Assembly (NCBI RefSeq): GCF_001428335.1
Contig: NZ_LMSG01000017.1
Coordinates: 124,140-188,139 of the forward strand
Reading direction: 5' to 3'
DNA: 64,000 nucleotides
From: Arthrobacter sp. Soil762
Lineage (GTDB): Bacteria; Actinomycetota; Actinomycetes; Actinomycetales; Micrococcaceae
This document shows, piece by piece, positions 29,280-37,125 of this stretch. Both the position numbers and the translations under genes were made by a program. The first letter of the stretch is position 1, and every line of letters begins with the position of its first letter. The notes beneath the pieces were generated by a model. The model ran no database searches. It had not been told where the DNA came from and worked only from the letters and a program-made list of their open reading frames with translations.

Positions 29280-29465
29280 GATTTGTCTCTCCATTGGGGT
29301 GGTCCGACCGGCACCTGTCCGGCCCACCTCGGTAGCTTGATCAGAAGATTGTCCACCCCTTTTTGCGGGGCGTGACCCATCACAGTGCTGTTCCTTGGTG
29401 ACCTCAACCCGGACTGGTACCGGCCAGCGACGGCCATGACCATGTCCGTGAACAGGAAGGTACCA
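29280..29465 (+). ncRNA. Candidate bridge RNA region of the IS110 element
   Basis: IS110-group elements encode a bridge RNA between the left end and the transposase gene that pairs with target and donor DNA. This space has hairpin potential, for example GGTGGTCCGACCGG (29299-29312) with CCGGCCCACC (29319-29328), and CACCCC...GGGGCGTG further on. No loop was matched to a target, so this is by position and family knowledge only. Confidence 0.35.
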
Positions 29466-30539
29466 ATGACCGCCATGTCTATCGTCGCGCATGCCCATCC
29501 ATTTGTCGTGGGCGTCGACACGCACGCCCGCAACCACGTCTACTCGATCCTCGCCGCAAATACCGGCGCCTTGCTCGAATCCCGGGATTTCCCCGCAACC
29601 GGAGCCGGGATCAACCGGGCGATCGACTGGGTCGCCCGCCGCACCGGCGGCGCTGCCGACACCCTCTGGGTGATCGAAGGTGCCGCGTCCTACGGAGCGA
29701 TCCTGGCCGGCACCGTAGCCAGCCACGGCTTCCCTGTGGCCGAGGCACCGCGGATGGATGCCAAGAAGCGCCGTGGAGTGGGCAAGACCGATGCCCTGGA
29801 CGCCCACCAGATCGCCATCTCGACCCTGGCCCTGCCGGTGGACAAGCTGCGCCGCCCCCGCCTGCATGACGGGATCCGCCAAGGCGTGAGGATTCTGGTT
29901 ACGGCACGGGGATCCATGACCAAGGACCGCACCCGGTCGATCAACGCTCTCAACGCCCTGGTGCGCGGCAATGACCTGGGCATCGACGCCCGCAAGAAGC
30001 TCACCAGCACCCAGATCACTGAGGTCTCAAAGTGGCGGTCCCGGGAAGAAGAGCTCTCGCTGTCCATCGCCCGCACCGAGGCTGTGCGACTGGCTAGACA
30101 CGTCCTGCTTCTCGATGAGCAGCTCACGGCCAACGAGAACCAGCTCGATGAGTTGGTCAAGGTCAGTGAAGCCGCACCCTTGCTCGAGGAGACAGGGTTC
30201 GCAGCGATCAGCGCCGCGAAGTGCCTCGCGGCCTGGTCACACGAAGGAAGAGTTCGTAACGAGGCGGCCTTCGCATCCCTGGCCGGGGTGAATCCCATAC
30301 CCGCATCATCCGGGAACACGGTCAGACACCGACTGAACCGGGGCGGAGACAGATCTCTGAACAGTGCCCTGCACATGGTCGCGGTCACCAAAATGACCCA
30401 TGACGCCAAAACCCACGAGTATGCCGAAAAACGACGCGCCCAAGGGCGAACCAACAAGGAAATACGCCGCTGCATCAAGCGCTACCTCGCACGCCATATC
30501 TACCGCACGCTCAATGCCTCAGCAACGCACACGCCTTGA
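29466..30539 (+). CDS. IS110-family transposase (DEDD)
   Basis: The 357-residue protein has the N-terminal RuvC-like DEDD domain (VVGVDTHARNHVYS, LWVIEGAASYGA, KTDALDAHQIA), a coiled-coil middle (about 200-250) and the C-terminal Tnp20 domain with FASLAGVNPIPASSGNTVR and the conserved Ser. ATG 29466 is preceded by AGGAAGG at 29454-29460. The frame is intact, so the element may still move. A piece of the same gene's 3' end is repeated at 31621-31693. Confidence 0.92.
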   Translation: MTAMSIVAHAHPFVVGVDTHARNHVYSILAANTGALLESRDFPATGAGINRAIDWVARRTGGAADTLWVIEGAASYGAILAGTVASHGFPVAEAPRMDAKKRRGVGKTDALDAHQIAISTLALPVDKLRRPRLHDGIRQGVRILVTARGSMTKDRTRSINALNALVRGNDLGIDARKKLTSTQITEVSKWRSREEELSLSIARTEAVRLARHVLLLDEQLTANENQLDELVKVSEAAPLLEETGFAAISAAKCLAAWSHEGRVRNEAAFASLAGVNPIPASSGNTVRHRLNRGGDRSLNSALHMVAVTKMTHDAKTHEYAEKRRAQGRTNKEIRRCIKRYLARHIYRTLNASATHTP

Positions 30540-30681
30540 CAGACCTAGAAGCTTTACCAGGATCCTCGCCCACCTAGCCCTTCCGTTGACACGCATAAGG
30601 ACTGGGCTGCCGGTGAGGCACATGCTGTGCGCTAGCTGAGAGACTATCCGGAGAACATATGAACTACAGAGGGGGCATTAC

Positions 30682-31458
30682 GTGTCAGAAACGTCAGTTG
30701 ATCACAGGCGGCAGCGCTTCGGATGGCTAATCGAGCGCAAGGACGGACGCGATTTTCCCTTCTATGACGGTCAACCCGTAGAGGTAGCTACGTGGAAGTG
30801 GCTGGTCATCATCGCATCTTGCGTGGCAGGTTTCCTCGCATTGACGTTGATCCCCGAAGCTAACAATGTCGGCTCGCTCCTGACACGGTTCTTGTTCGCA
30901 GCAATCCCTTTCTCGGTCTTCATCGCTCTCACTGGAGGCTTCTGGAAGTCGATCTTCCGTAAACTCACCGGCCGGGACTTCCTGGACATGGTGATCTTCT
31001 GGCTCTTGAACCTCATAGTCAGCGCGGCAGTCGGTGCTATCGTTTTCGCAGTTTTCGGCGCAAACGCGAACACCGCCACTGACTCCGTCCTCGACGGCGG
31101 TCCAGCGGAAGTCATCGCCTTCTACGTCGGGACCGGGGTCCAGCTCTTCGGGGAGGAAATATTCACGATCCTGCCCTTCCTGGCCGTCATGTATCTGCTC
31201 TATACCAAAGCCCGGCTGACTAGGACAGCGTCGATTCTGCTGGCCTGGTTCATCACCGCTATTTGGTTCGGCGCCGCGCACCTGCCAACGTACGACTGGA
31301 ACTTTGCGCAAGCCCTGCTCATCATCGGTGCCGCACGCCTGGTACTGACGCTGGCATTCATCCGAACCAAAAACATTCTCGTCTCCACCGGCGCCCATAT
31401 TCTCAACGATTGGTCATCGTTCACACTCGTACTAATCGCTGCAAGCCTGACCTCATAA
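30682..31458 (+). CDS. CPBP-family intramembrane metalloprotease-like protein
   Basis: This 258-residue protein has about seven membrane helices and the CPBP/Abi motifs: EE at about 157-158 (FGEEIFTILPF), a His at about 199 in WFGAAHLP, and GAHILND at about 237. The usual EExxxR motif lacks its Arg, so activity is uncertain. Start is GTG 30682 with GAGGGGGC at 30669-30676. CPBP proteins often act in bacteriocin self-immunity or CaaX processing. A small gene with a strong ribosome site follows 41 bases after the stop. The pair lies between an IS110 copy and a fragment of the same element. Confidence 0.75.
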   Translation: MSETSVDHRRQRFGWLIERKDGRDFPFYDGQPVEVATWKWLVIIASCVAGFLALTLIPEANNVGSLLTRFLFAAIPFSVFIALTGGFWKSIFRKLTGRDFLDMVIFWLLNLIVSAAVGAIVFAVFGANANTATDSVLDGGPAEVIAFYVGTGVQLFGEEIFTILPFLAVMYLLYTKARLTRTASILLAWFITAIWFGAAHLPTYDWNFAQALLIIGAARLVLTLAFIRTKNILVSTGAHILNDWSSFTLVLIAASLTS

Positions 31459-31499
31459 GGGCCTCCGCCGGCCGACTCTGGGTTCCCAGAGGAGCAGCG

Positions 31500-31724
31500 G
31501 TGAACGCCCAAGGGAACAACGGCAGGACATACCCAAACTTCAATCCCCTGGGCAAGAATCTGACTAGCCTCGAACTGGACACCACTGTCATCGCGCCGGG
31601 CAGTCTCCGCCCGCGCACAGGCCACCTCGCACGCCATATCTACCGCACGTTCAATGCCTCAGGAACAGCAACACACGCCTTGACAGACATAGAAGAGTCT
31701 GTGAGAGAAAGAACCGACGCGTAG
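31500..31724 (+). pseudogene. Chimeric short gene: unknown N-terminal half fused to the IS110 transposase tail
   Basis: GTG 31500 is preceded at ideal distance by AGAGGAG (31488-31494). The first 40 residues (NAQGNNGRTYPNFNPLGKNL, then TSLELDTTVIAPG) match nothing I recognise. From about 31621 the frame continues in phase with the last residues of the IS110 transposase (LARHIYRTFNASG). The 74-residue product is therefore a fusion of a truncated host gene with an element remnant. The strong ribosome site and position behind the CPBP gene suggest the N-terminal part was once a partner peptide or protein. Confidence 0.5.
31621..31693 (+). repeat. Partial copy of the IS110 3' end
   Basis: CACCTCGCACGCCATATCTA and the following 50 bases match 30481-30549, the end of the IS110 transposase gene and its right flank, with a few substitutions and a small insertion. 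Similarity stops near the shared TAGAAG. The remnant and the intact element bracket the CPBP gene. Confidence 0.85.
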
Positions 31725-32469
31725 ATGTTGCTACCGGCGCCGTAGATGCAATCGTGGTCTGGTGTCCCGATGGCTTACTATCTTTCGTGGGATCCGCCTG
31801 GCCAGCGGAAGCCTGAGCCTCCAGCTTGTTCAAAGCATCTTTTACCATTCTATTGAATAATGGCCTTATATTCTTCCGGTTCTCCTCCGTAGCAGCGGAC
31901 TCAAGGAGTACTAGATTCGCCTTAAGTATTGCCGCCATAGAGGCGTCAATCGATTCGAGGTGCTTCAGATATTGCACGAGATCAGACGACAGTCCAGCCC
32001 CACTGAAAACAACTTCTGACACGATTTTCCTCGTCCCCCATAAATGCTGCCTAGCGCGGCCATTTCCCACGACCTGACCGACGATACTACGGCCTGCTGG
32101 ATGGTGGACGTCTCGGCTCGCCTCGTACTTCGCATAAGGTCCCCGAGGACCAGATGCGCAGTTTCTCTGGATGAAACCAACGGCGAGAGTGGCCGGGCCG
32201 CAGCGTCCAAGGCAGCGTGCTCCCGGGAGCATGATCCTTCCTAAATCTGCTATCGCCTCGGAGGAGCCTCTCGGTACCGAGCCGATTCGACACGGACTCG
32301 TGCCGTCGGCATACCCCCGCAGCAAACTCCATTGCATGGCTTGGAGACCGAATTCGGCGACGGCTATTCGCTTGACAGCCGTCGCGCATCTACCGCAACT
32401 CACAGCCACGTTGCATCCGGTATATAGTGCCAACGCGCTGACGTCGGGGGCGGACTGAACACTAGTCAT
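31651..32469 (-). CDS. Hypothetical protein with tail read from IS110 remnant
   Basis: The 272-residue frame begins TSVQSAPDVSALALYTGC. Its centre (about residues 130-235) looks like a real helical domain: VVFSGAGLSSDLVQYLKHLE and ATEENRKNIRPLFNRMVKDA. The N-terminal part is rich in Cys and less convincing. The last 15 or so residues are antisense to the IS110 remnant, so the natural C terminus has probably been replaced. No family is recognised. It is divergent from the conjugation genes starting at 32549. Confidence 0.4.
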   Translation of the reverse strand: MTSVQSAPDVSALALYTGCNVAVSCGRCATAVKRIAVAEFGLQAMQWSLLRGYADGTSPCRIGSVPRGSSEAIADLGRIMLPGARCLGRCGPATLAVGFIQRNCASGPRGPYAKYEASRDVHHPAGRSIVGQVVGNGRARQHLWGTRKIVSEVVFSGAGLSSDLVQYLKHLESIDASMAAILKANLVLLESAATEENRKNIRPLFNRMVKDALNKLEAQASAGQADPTKDSKPSGHQTTIASTAPVATSTRRFFLSQTLLCLSRRVLLFLRH

Positions 32470-32548
32470 GTAGCCCCGCCCCTCCACCTCCATGAAGTAG
32501 TGAGCCCAAACCCCTCATTCCCTTGGACAACGACGGACGGAGCGCCCG

Positions 32549-32836
32549 ATGTTTTTGGCAGCGGTAGATCCTGGAATCACCCCGAATGCAGACTTTCCAT
32601 TCCTTGAATCGCTGAAGCAGATCGGCGGTGGCATCCTGGTTGGTGCCTTCGTGGTGATCGCGATCGTGGCGATCATTGGGGCTGCGATGCTGCTCGCCGG
32701 CAAGCTGAGCCAATCTTCGCGGTTGGCTTCCGGTGGCGGCATGATCTTGCTCTGGACCGGGCCTGTGGCCGCCATCCTGGGCGGCATCAACGGCTACATC
32801 CTGTGGTCTCAGACGGCTTTTCCCTTGGGGTTCTAG
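32549..32836 (+). CDS. Small two-helix membrane protein of the conjugation system (DUF6112-like)
   Basis: The 95-residue protein has two membrane helices (about 28-52, GGILVGAFVVIAIVAIIGAA, and about 63-85) and short polar ends. It comes immediately before the TrbL-like gene (6 bases apart), the position of the small DUF6112/pilin-like protein in actinobacterial conjugative elements. It may form part of the channel, as VirB2/VirB3 do in other systems. GGACGGAGC upstream is a plausible ribosome site. Confidence 0.6.
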   Translation: MFLAAVDPGITPNADFPFLESLKQIGGGILVGAFVVIAIVAIIGAAMLLAGKLSQSSRLASGGGMILLWTGPVAAILGGINGYILWSQTAFPLGF

Positions 32837-32842
32837 GCAGAC

Positions 32843-34210
32843 ATGCCGGTTCAGTGTGATCTGAATGGATGGTGGCCACCCGGGTGCGGTCTGGTCTCCC
32901 AAGCGAACGACGGCGTCCAAGGTTCCATTACGTCGCTCTTTGCCAACATTCTCCAGAGCATCGCCTCCTGGATCTGGTCCTTCATCACGGGCGCGTTCAG
33001 CGTCTCGGACGTCGATGATTCGCAGTGGACCGCCGTCGAGGGGCTGACGACTTGGTGGGTCATTGTCATGATGACCCCGCTCGTTGTCGTGATGATCCTC
33101 CAACTGCTGTCTGGCTTGATCAGTCAACAGCCCCGCCGGCTGGTGCGGGCGCTGGTTGGCGGTGCCGCGGCCGTTCCCATGGTGGCCGGCGCGGTCTACC
33201 TTGTCCGGCAGCTCACGAAGGTGGGTGATTCGGCCTCCACCGCGCTCCTTGGCTCCATGGGGACCGATCCCTACGTCCTGTTCATGCGGCTCTTTGGCTT
33301 CGAGCGGGCTCCGGAGGGCTCGGGCAGGGAATGGAACGTCGTCTCCTTGTCGCCGGGGACAAGCGGTGGCGGGGCCGGGGGAGTCATCGTGACCGCGATG
33401 GCGGTCATTGTCGTCTGGATTCTGGCGTTCATCCTGATGTGTTCGATGATTTTCCGGTCTTTCGCGCTTGTCGTGTTGGCCGCCGTCGCCCCGGTTGCGC
33501 TCATGCTGATGCCGTGGGAGAAGACGAAGACCTGGGCCCGTCGATGGTGCGAGATCGTCGTGGCTCTGCTCCTCGCCAAGCCGCTGGCTGCGACCGTGTT
33601 GGCCGTGGCCATCAAGCTGTTTGCCGAGTCGAAGTCATTCGCGGGGCTGGCCGCAGGAGCCGTCGGCATGGCGCTGGCCTGCGCTGCCCCGCTTATGGCC
33701 TTGCGCCTCGTGAGCTTTGCCGGAGGGGAACTCGCAGCTGCAGCTCAAACCGCAGGCGGCGGACACGTCCTTTCGCGGGGCTCTGGCTTTGCGGCTCGGC
33801 AGATCAGTCGGCAAACCGGCGGCAGATTCACGCTCGCCGGCCTGGCAGGGCGCCCGTCGATCACCCGCCCGATCCAGTCGAGCCGCCACCAATTTCCCAC
33901 TCGTGCACTTCCGCCGCGCATGCCGTTGCCAGGGAACGTCACACATACGACGCCGACACAGGCTTCGGGCCCGAGCTCACGGGTGTTGATGCTCGACGTC
34001 GGGACCCCGGCTCCCGACCCACCGTCACCTCAGGCGACCGCTGGCGGCAGCCCGCGTCCAGGTTCAGACTCACCACGGTCGGCGGCCCAGCCGACCTCGC
34101 CCCGTTCGCCGTCGCCGACCAGGGACGCCGCCGCACCGGTAGCGCCACCGCCATCCATCCGCCCGCAGCCAGTCGTCCAGCCACCCAGCGATGGTGATTC
34201 CCGTGTCTGA
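32843..34210 (+). CDS. TrbL/VirB6-like polytopic conjugation protein
   Basis: The 455-residue protein has a short N-terminal part, then about six to seven membrane helices between residues 63 and 300 (TWWVIVMMTPLVVVMILQLL, VTAMAVIVVWILAFILMCSM, AVAPVALMLMPWEK). A long Pro/Ser/Arg-rich cytoplasmic tail occupies about 330-455. This matches the TrbL/VirB6 inner-membrane channel subunit of type IV secretion. It overlaps the next gene by 8-20 bases depending on the start used there. Confidence 0.75.
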   Translation: MPVQCDLNGWWPPGCGLVSQANDGVQGSITSLFANILQSIASWIWSFITGAFSVSDVDDSQWTAVEGLTTWWVIVMMTPLVVVMILQLLSGLISQQPRRLVRALVGGAAAVPMVAGAVYLVRQLTKVGDSASTALLGSMGTDPYVLFMRLFGFERAPEGSGREWNVVSLSPGTSGGGAGGVIVTAMAVIVVWILAFILMCSMIFRSFALVVLAAVAPVALMLMPWEKTKTWARRWCEIVVALLLAKPLAATVLAVAIKLFAESKSFAGLAAGAVGMALACAAPLMALRLVSFAGGELAAAAQTAGGGHVLSRGSGFAARQISRQTGGRFTLAGLAGRPSITRPIQSSRHQFPTRALPPRMPLPGNVTHTTPTQASGPSSRVLMLDVGTPAPDPPSPQATAGGSPRPGSDSPRSAAQPTSPRSPSPTRDAAAPVAPPPSIRPQPVVQPPSDGDSRV

Positions 34211-35660
34211 AAATTCCCGTACCCTCGAGGCAGTCAAGTTTCCCCGGTACGAGCGCCGCGGCCTGTTCATGGGCCTGAAGTGGTACCAACTGCTGCTCCT
34301 GGCCAGTGGCGTCTTGGTGGCCAGTACGGCATCGGCAGTTCGCGGTCCCGCAGGCCTGTTCGCCTCCGGACCGGTGTGGCTGGCGCTGATACTCCTCGGG
34401 TTGCTGCAGTATTCGCGGATTCCGTACCCGGTGTGGGCCAGCCACGCAGTGGTGTTCTTCGTCAGGATGGCCGTCAAGCAGACCCGCTTCCTTGCCAGGC
34501 CGGAGCAGGCTGCCTTGGCTGGCCGTCTGGCACTCCCCGGCGGGCTGGGGAACTTGGAACTGCGCCGGACAAGCCGCGGCGAGTCGTTCCTCGTGGACAC
34601 CCGTGGCCGGGAGGCGATTGCAGTGCTGCGCTGCAGCACTCGGTCATTCGCCCTTCTGGACACGGACGACAAGGCATGGGCGGTGCAGGCCTGGTCGCGG
34701 GTGCAGGCCGGTCTGGCCCAGCGCAGCAGCGTGGCGAGGATTGCCGTGCAGGATTACACGGTCCCGTACCCGTCGTCGGCGCTGCGGGATTTCTACGAAC
34801 ATGCGATCCTGCAGCGAACGGAATCGTGGGGTCAGCGGGCGTACGAGGACCTGATCGCCGCAGCCGGATCCACCATGAGCCACGACGTCCTCCTCGCCCT
34901 TGTGGTGGACACCGCCAAGGCGCGGCGTCGGATCAGGGAGGCGGGAGTGGGACTGATTGGCGTCGAACGGGTCCTCCGTCTCGAGGTTGAGGCCATGACC
35001 ACGGCACTGGGAACGCACAGCGTGAGGGTAGAGGAGTGGCTCCCGGAGGAGGGGATCCTCGACGTCGTCCGCGGCGCCTTCGACCCGGCCGCAATACCAG
35101 CACCGGCGCGGCAGCCTGCGCTGCCCGCTGACGCGCTGAGCCTGCCAGCCGGGCCAATGGCCGTCGAAGAACACTGGAGCTACGTCCGGACGGACTCGGG
35201 CTTTCACCAGACGTTCTGGGTCGCCGAATGGCCCCGGCAGAAAGTGTTCCCCGGGTTCCTGCACCCACTGATCTACGTCGGGGGTTTCCGCCACACCGTG
35301 ACCGAAGTGATTCGCGCCGTCCCTACAACGGAGGCATTGCGGGATATTCGTTCCGCGCAGGAAGCCCACGAGACGCGGCGGAGGATCAACACACGATTCG
35401 ACAGGCCACTCACGCGCGAGCAAAAGGCCGAAGAGGACGAAGTGGCCCAGCGCGAGGAGGAGATCGTCGCGGGACACGGTGACGTACGGCCCGCCGCCTA
35501 CGTGACCATCACGGCGGCCACCCTCGAGGACCTGGCCAGGCACCGGCAGGAACTGGAATCAGCGGCGGCGGGAGCCTTCGTTGAACTACGCCTTCTGGCC
35601 GGGCAGCAGTGGGCGGCCTTTGTCGCCGGCGCTCTGCCGTTAGGGAGGGGACTGCGATGA
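34191..35660 (+). CDS. SCO6880-family conjugation protein (PrgI-like plus VirB4 N-domain)
   Basis: The 489-residue protein starts with ENSRTLEAVKFPRYERRGLF and two membrane helices (about 30-75), the PrgI-like part, followed by a soluble domain to residue 489. SCO6880 proteins are the N-terminal partner of the split VirB4 ATPase in actinobacterial elements. Starts at ATG 34191 or GTG 34203 are both possible; neither has a strong ribosome site, and translation is probably coupled to the TrbL-like gene. It overlaps the ATPase gene by ATGA at 35657-35660. Confidence 0.75.
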   Translation: MVIPVSENSRTLEAVKFPRYERRGLFMGLKWYQLLLLASGVLVASTASAVRGPAGLFASGPVWLALILLGLLQYSRIPYPVWASHAVVFFVRMAVKQTRFLARPEQAALAGRLALPGGLGNLELRRTSRGESFLVDTRGREAIAVLRCSTRSFALLDTDDKAWAVQAWSRVQAGLAQRSSVARIAVQDYTVPYPSSALRDFYEHAILQRTESWGQRAYEDLIAAAGSTMSHDVLLALVVDTAKARRRIREAGVGLIGVERVLRLEVEAMTTALGTHSVRVEEWLPEEGILDVVRGAFDPAAIPAPARQPALPADALSLPAGPMAVEEHWSYVRTDSGFHQTFWVAEWPRQKVFPGFLHPLIYVGGFRHTVTEVIRAVPTTEALRDIRSAQEAHETRRRINTRFDRPLTREQKAEEDEVAQREEEIVAGHGDVRPAAYVTITAATLEDLARHRQELESAAAGAFVELRLLAGQQWAAFVAGALPLGRGLR

Positions 35661-37117
35661 CGCGGAGCAGCCAGTCCATGCAGTACGTTCCGGCAGGCGG
35701 GAACCGGCAGGAACGGAAGGAACGACGTCGGCGTGCGGCTGCCGCGGACAGCCAGCCGTGGCCGGCCAAACTCCAAAGGATGGGAGAGACGCTGAGCGAC
35801 CGGCTGGGCAGCGGCGAGCCCCGCGGGGACTGGGGGAGCAGGGAGCCTGACTCGCTGCGCGGTCCGCACCGGCTGCGCCCGGCACCGCACCGTGCCTCCA
35901 CCCTGACCTTCGCGGCCGCGTACCCGTTCATCACCGAATCCGGTCTCGGCCATGAGGGCACCTACATTGGCACGGACGTGTTCGGTTCCGGGGCGTTCTC
36001 CTATGATCCGTGGATCCTCTATGACAAAGGCGTCATCAGCGGCCCCTCGATCGTCGTCATCGGCACCGTCGGGACCGGCAAATCCATGTGCGGGAAATCC
36101 TTGGTGGCCCGGTCCATCACGCTGGGCCGCAAGGCCGCCGTCGCCTCCGATCCCAAAGGTGAGTGGGTCGCCGTCGCCAACGCCGTCGGCGGCAAGGTGA
36201 TCTCCGTCGGTCCCGGGCGCGCCGCTCGCGTCAATCCGCTCGACGCCGGGCCGCGCTCCAGCGCCCTGAGCGAGGCACAATGGCAGGCCGTGGTGCGCCA
36301 GCGCCGGCGCTACCTGCTCGTTGCACTCGTCTCGCTCATGAGGCAGGGCATGCCGCTGCGGCCGGTGGAGCACACCGCCCTGGACATGGCGCTGATGGAG
36401 ACCGTGGCCGAGAATTCGAATCCCACGCTGCCGATGGTCCTGGACCACCTGCTGAACCCGTCGAAGGAAACGATCGGCCTGGTGGGCAAGGACGGGGGAC
36501 TGGCGGTCAGCCACTCCCTGCGGCGCACAGTCTCCGGGGACCTGGAGGGCATGTTCGATGCCCCCTCCACCGTCGCCTTCGACGCCGACGCGCCCATGAT
36601 GGTGATGGACACCTCCGCTCTGATCGGCGCCTCGGAGCAGGCCCTGTCCCTTGCCGCGGCGTGCGGTGCCACCTGGCTGGAAGCAGCGGTCACCAATCCC
36701 GACGGCGGCAAACGGCTGGTGGTGTATGACGAAGGCTGGCGCATGCTTGCCGACCCGTACATGCTCGCCAAGATGAGCGAGCAGTGGCGGCTGGCCCGTA
36801 CCTACGGCATCGCGAACCTGCTGATCATGCACAAGGTGGCGGACCTGAACGAAATCGGTGACAGCACCAGCGGACACCGGCAGAAAGCCCTTGGCCTGCT
36901 CACGGAAGCAGATACCAGGATCATCTACCGGCAAAAGCATGATGCCATGCGCCTCACCAAGGAAGCACTCGGGCTGTCCGAGGCCGAATGCGAGCATGTG
37001 GAGAACCTCCCCAAAGGCGTCGGACTCTGGAAGGTCGGGAACCGTTCCTTCATCGTGGCCAACCGCGTCACCACCGATGAACTGGCGGTCTTCGGCACCG
37101 ACGACCGGATGATCTGA
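35657..37117 (+). CDS. VirB4/TraC-like conjugation ATPase
   Basis: This 486-residue cytoplasmic protein has a Walker A at about residue 134 (GTVGTGKSMCGKSL) and Walker B at about 354 (KRLVVYDEGWRML), then RTYGIANLLIMHKVADLNE and a C-terminal FGTDDRMI. This is the motor of type IV secretion, here separate from its N-terminal SCO6880 partner. The first 60 residues are basic and disordered. The ATG at 35657 overlaps the upstream stop. The coupling protein gene follows 8 bases downstream. Confidence 0.88.
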   Translation: MTRSSQSMQYVPAGGNRQERKERRRRAAAADSQPWPAKLQRMGETLSDRLGSGEPRGDWGSREPDSLRGPHRLRPAPHRASTLTFAAAYPFITESGLGHEGTYIGTDVFGSGAFSYDPWILYDKGVISGPSIVVIGTVGTGKSMCGKSLVARSITLGRKAAVASDPKGEWVAVANAVGGKVISVGPGRAARVNPLDAGPRSSALSEAQWQAVVRQRRRYLLVALVSLMRQGMPLRPVEHTALDMALMETVAENSNPTLPMVLDHLLNPSKETIGLVGKDGGLAVSHSLRRTVSGDLEGMFDAPSTVAFDADAPMMVMDTSALIGASEQALSLAAACGATWLEAAVTNPDGGKRLVVYDEGWRMLADPYMLAKMSEQWRLARTYGIANLLIMHKVADLNEIGDSTSGHRQKALGLLTEADTRIIYRQKHDAMRLTKEALGLSEAECEHVENLPKGVGLWKVGNRSFIVANRVTTDELAVFGTDDRMI

Positions 37118-37125
37118 GCACCGCC

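Larger units (their letters stand above)
29280..30552 (+). mobile_element. IS110-family insertion sequence
   Basis: A DEDD transposase gene is preceded by about 185 bases of structured noncoding DNA, the IS110-group layout. The right end is set near 30552 because a second partial copy of the 3' end (31621-31693) stays similar to about 30549 and then diverges. IS110 elements lack terminal inverted repeats, so the left end (about 29280) is an estimate. Confidence 0.7.

Noticed and set aside
29244-30478. Long minus-strand frames over the IS110 transposase
   Set aside because: They are shadows of the transposase, which has complete DEDD and Tnp20 motifs and a good ribosome site.
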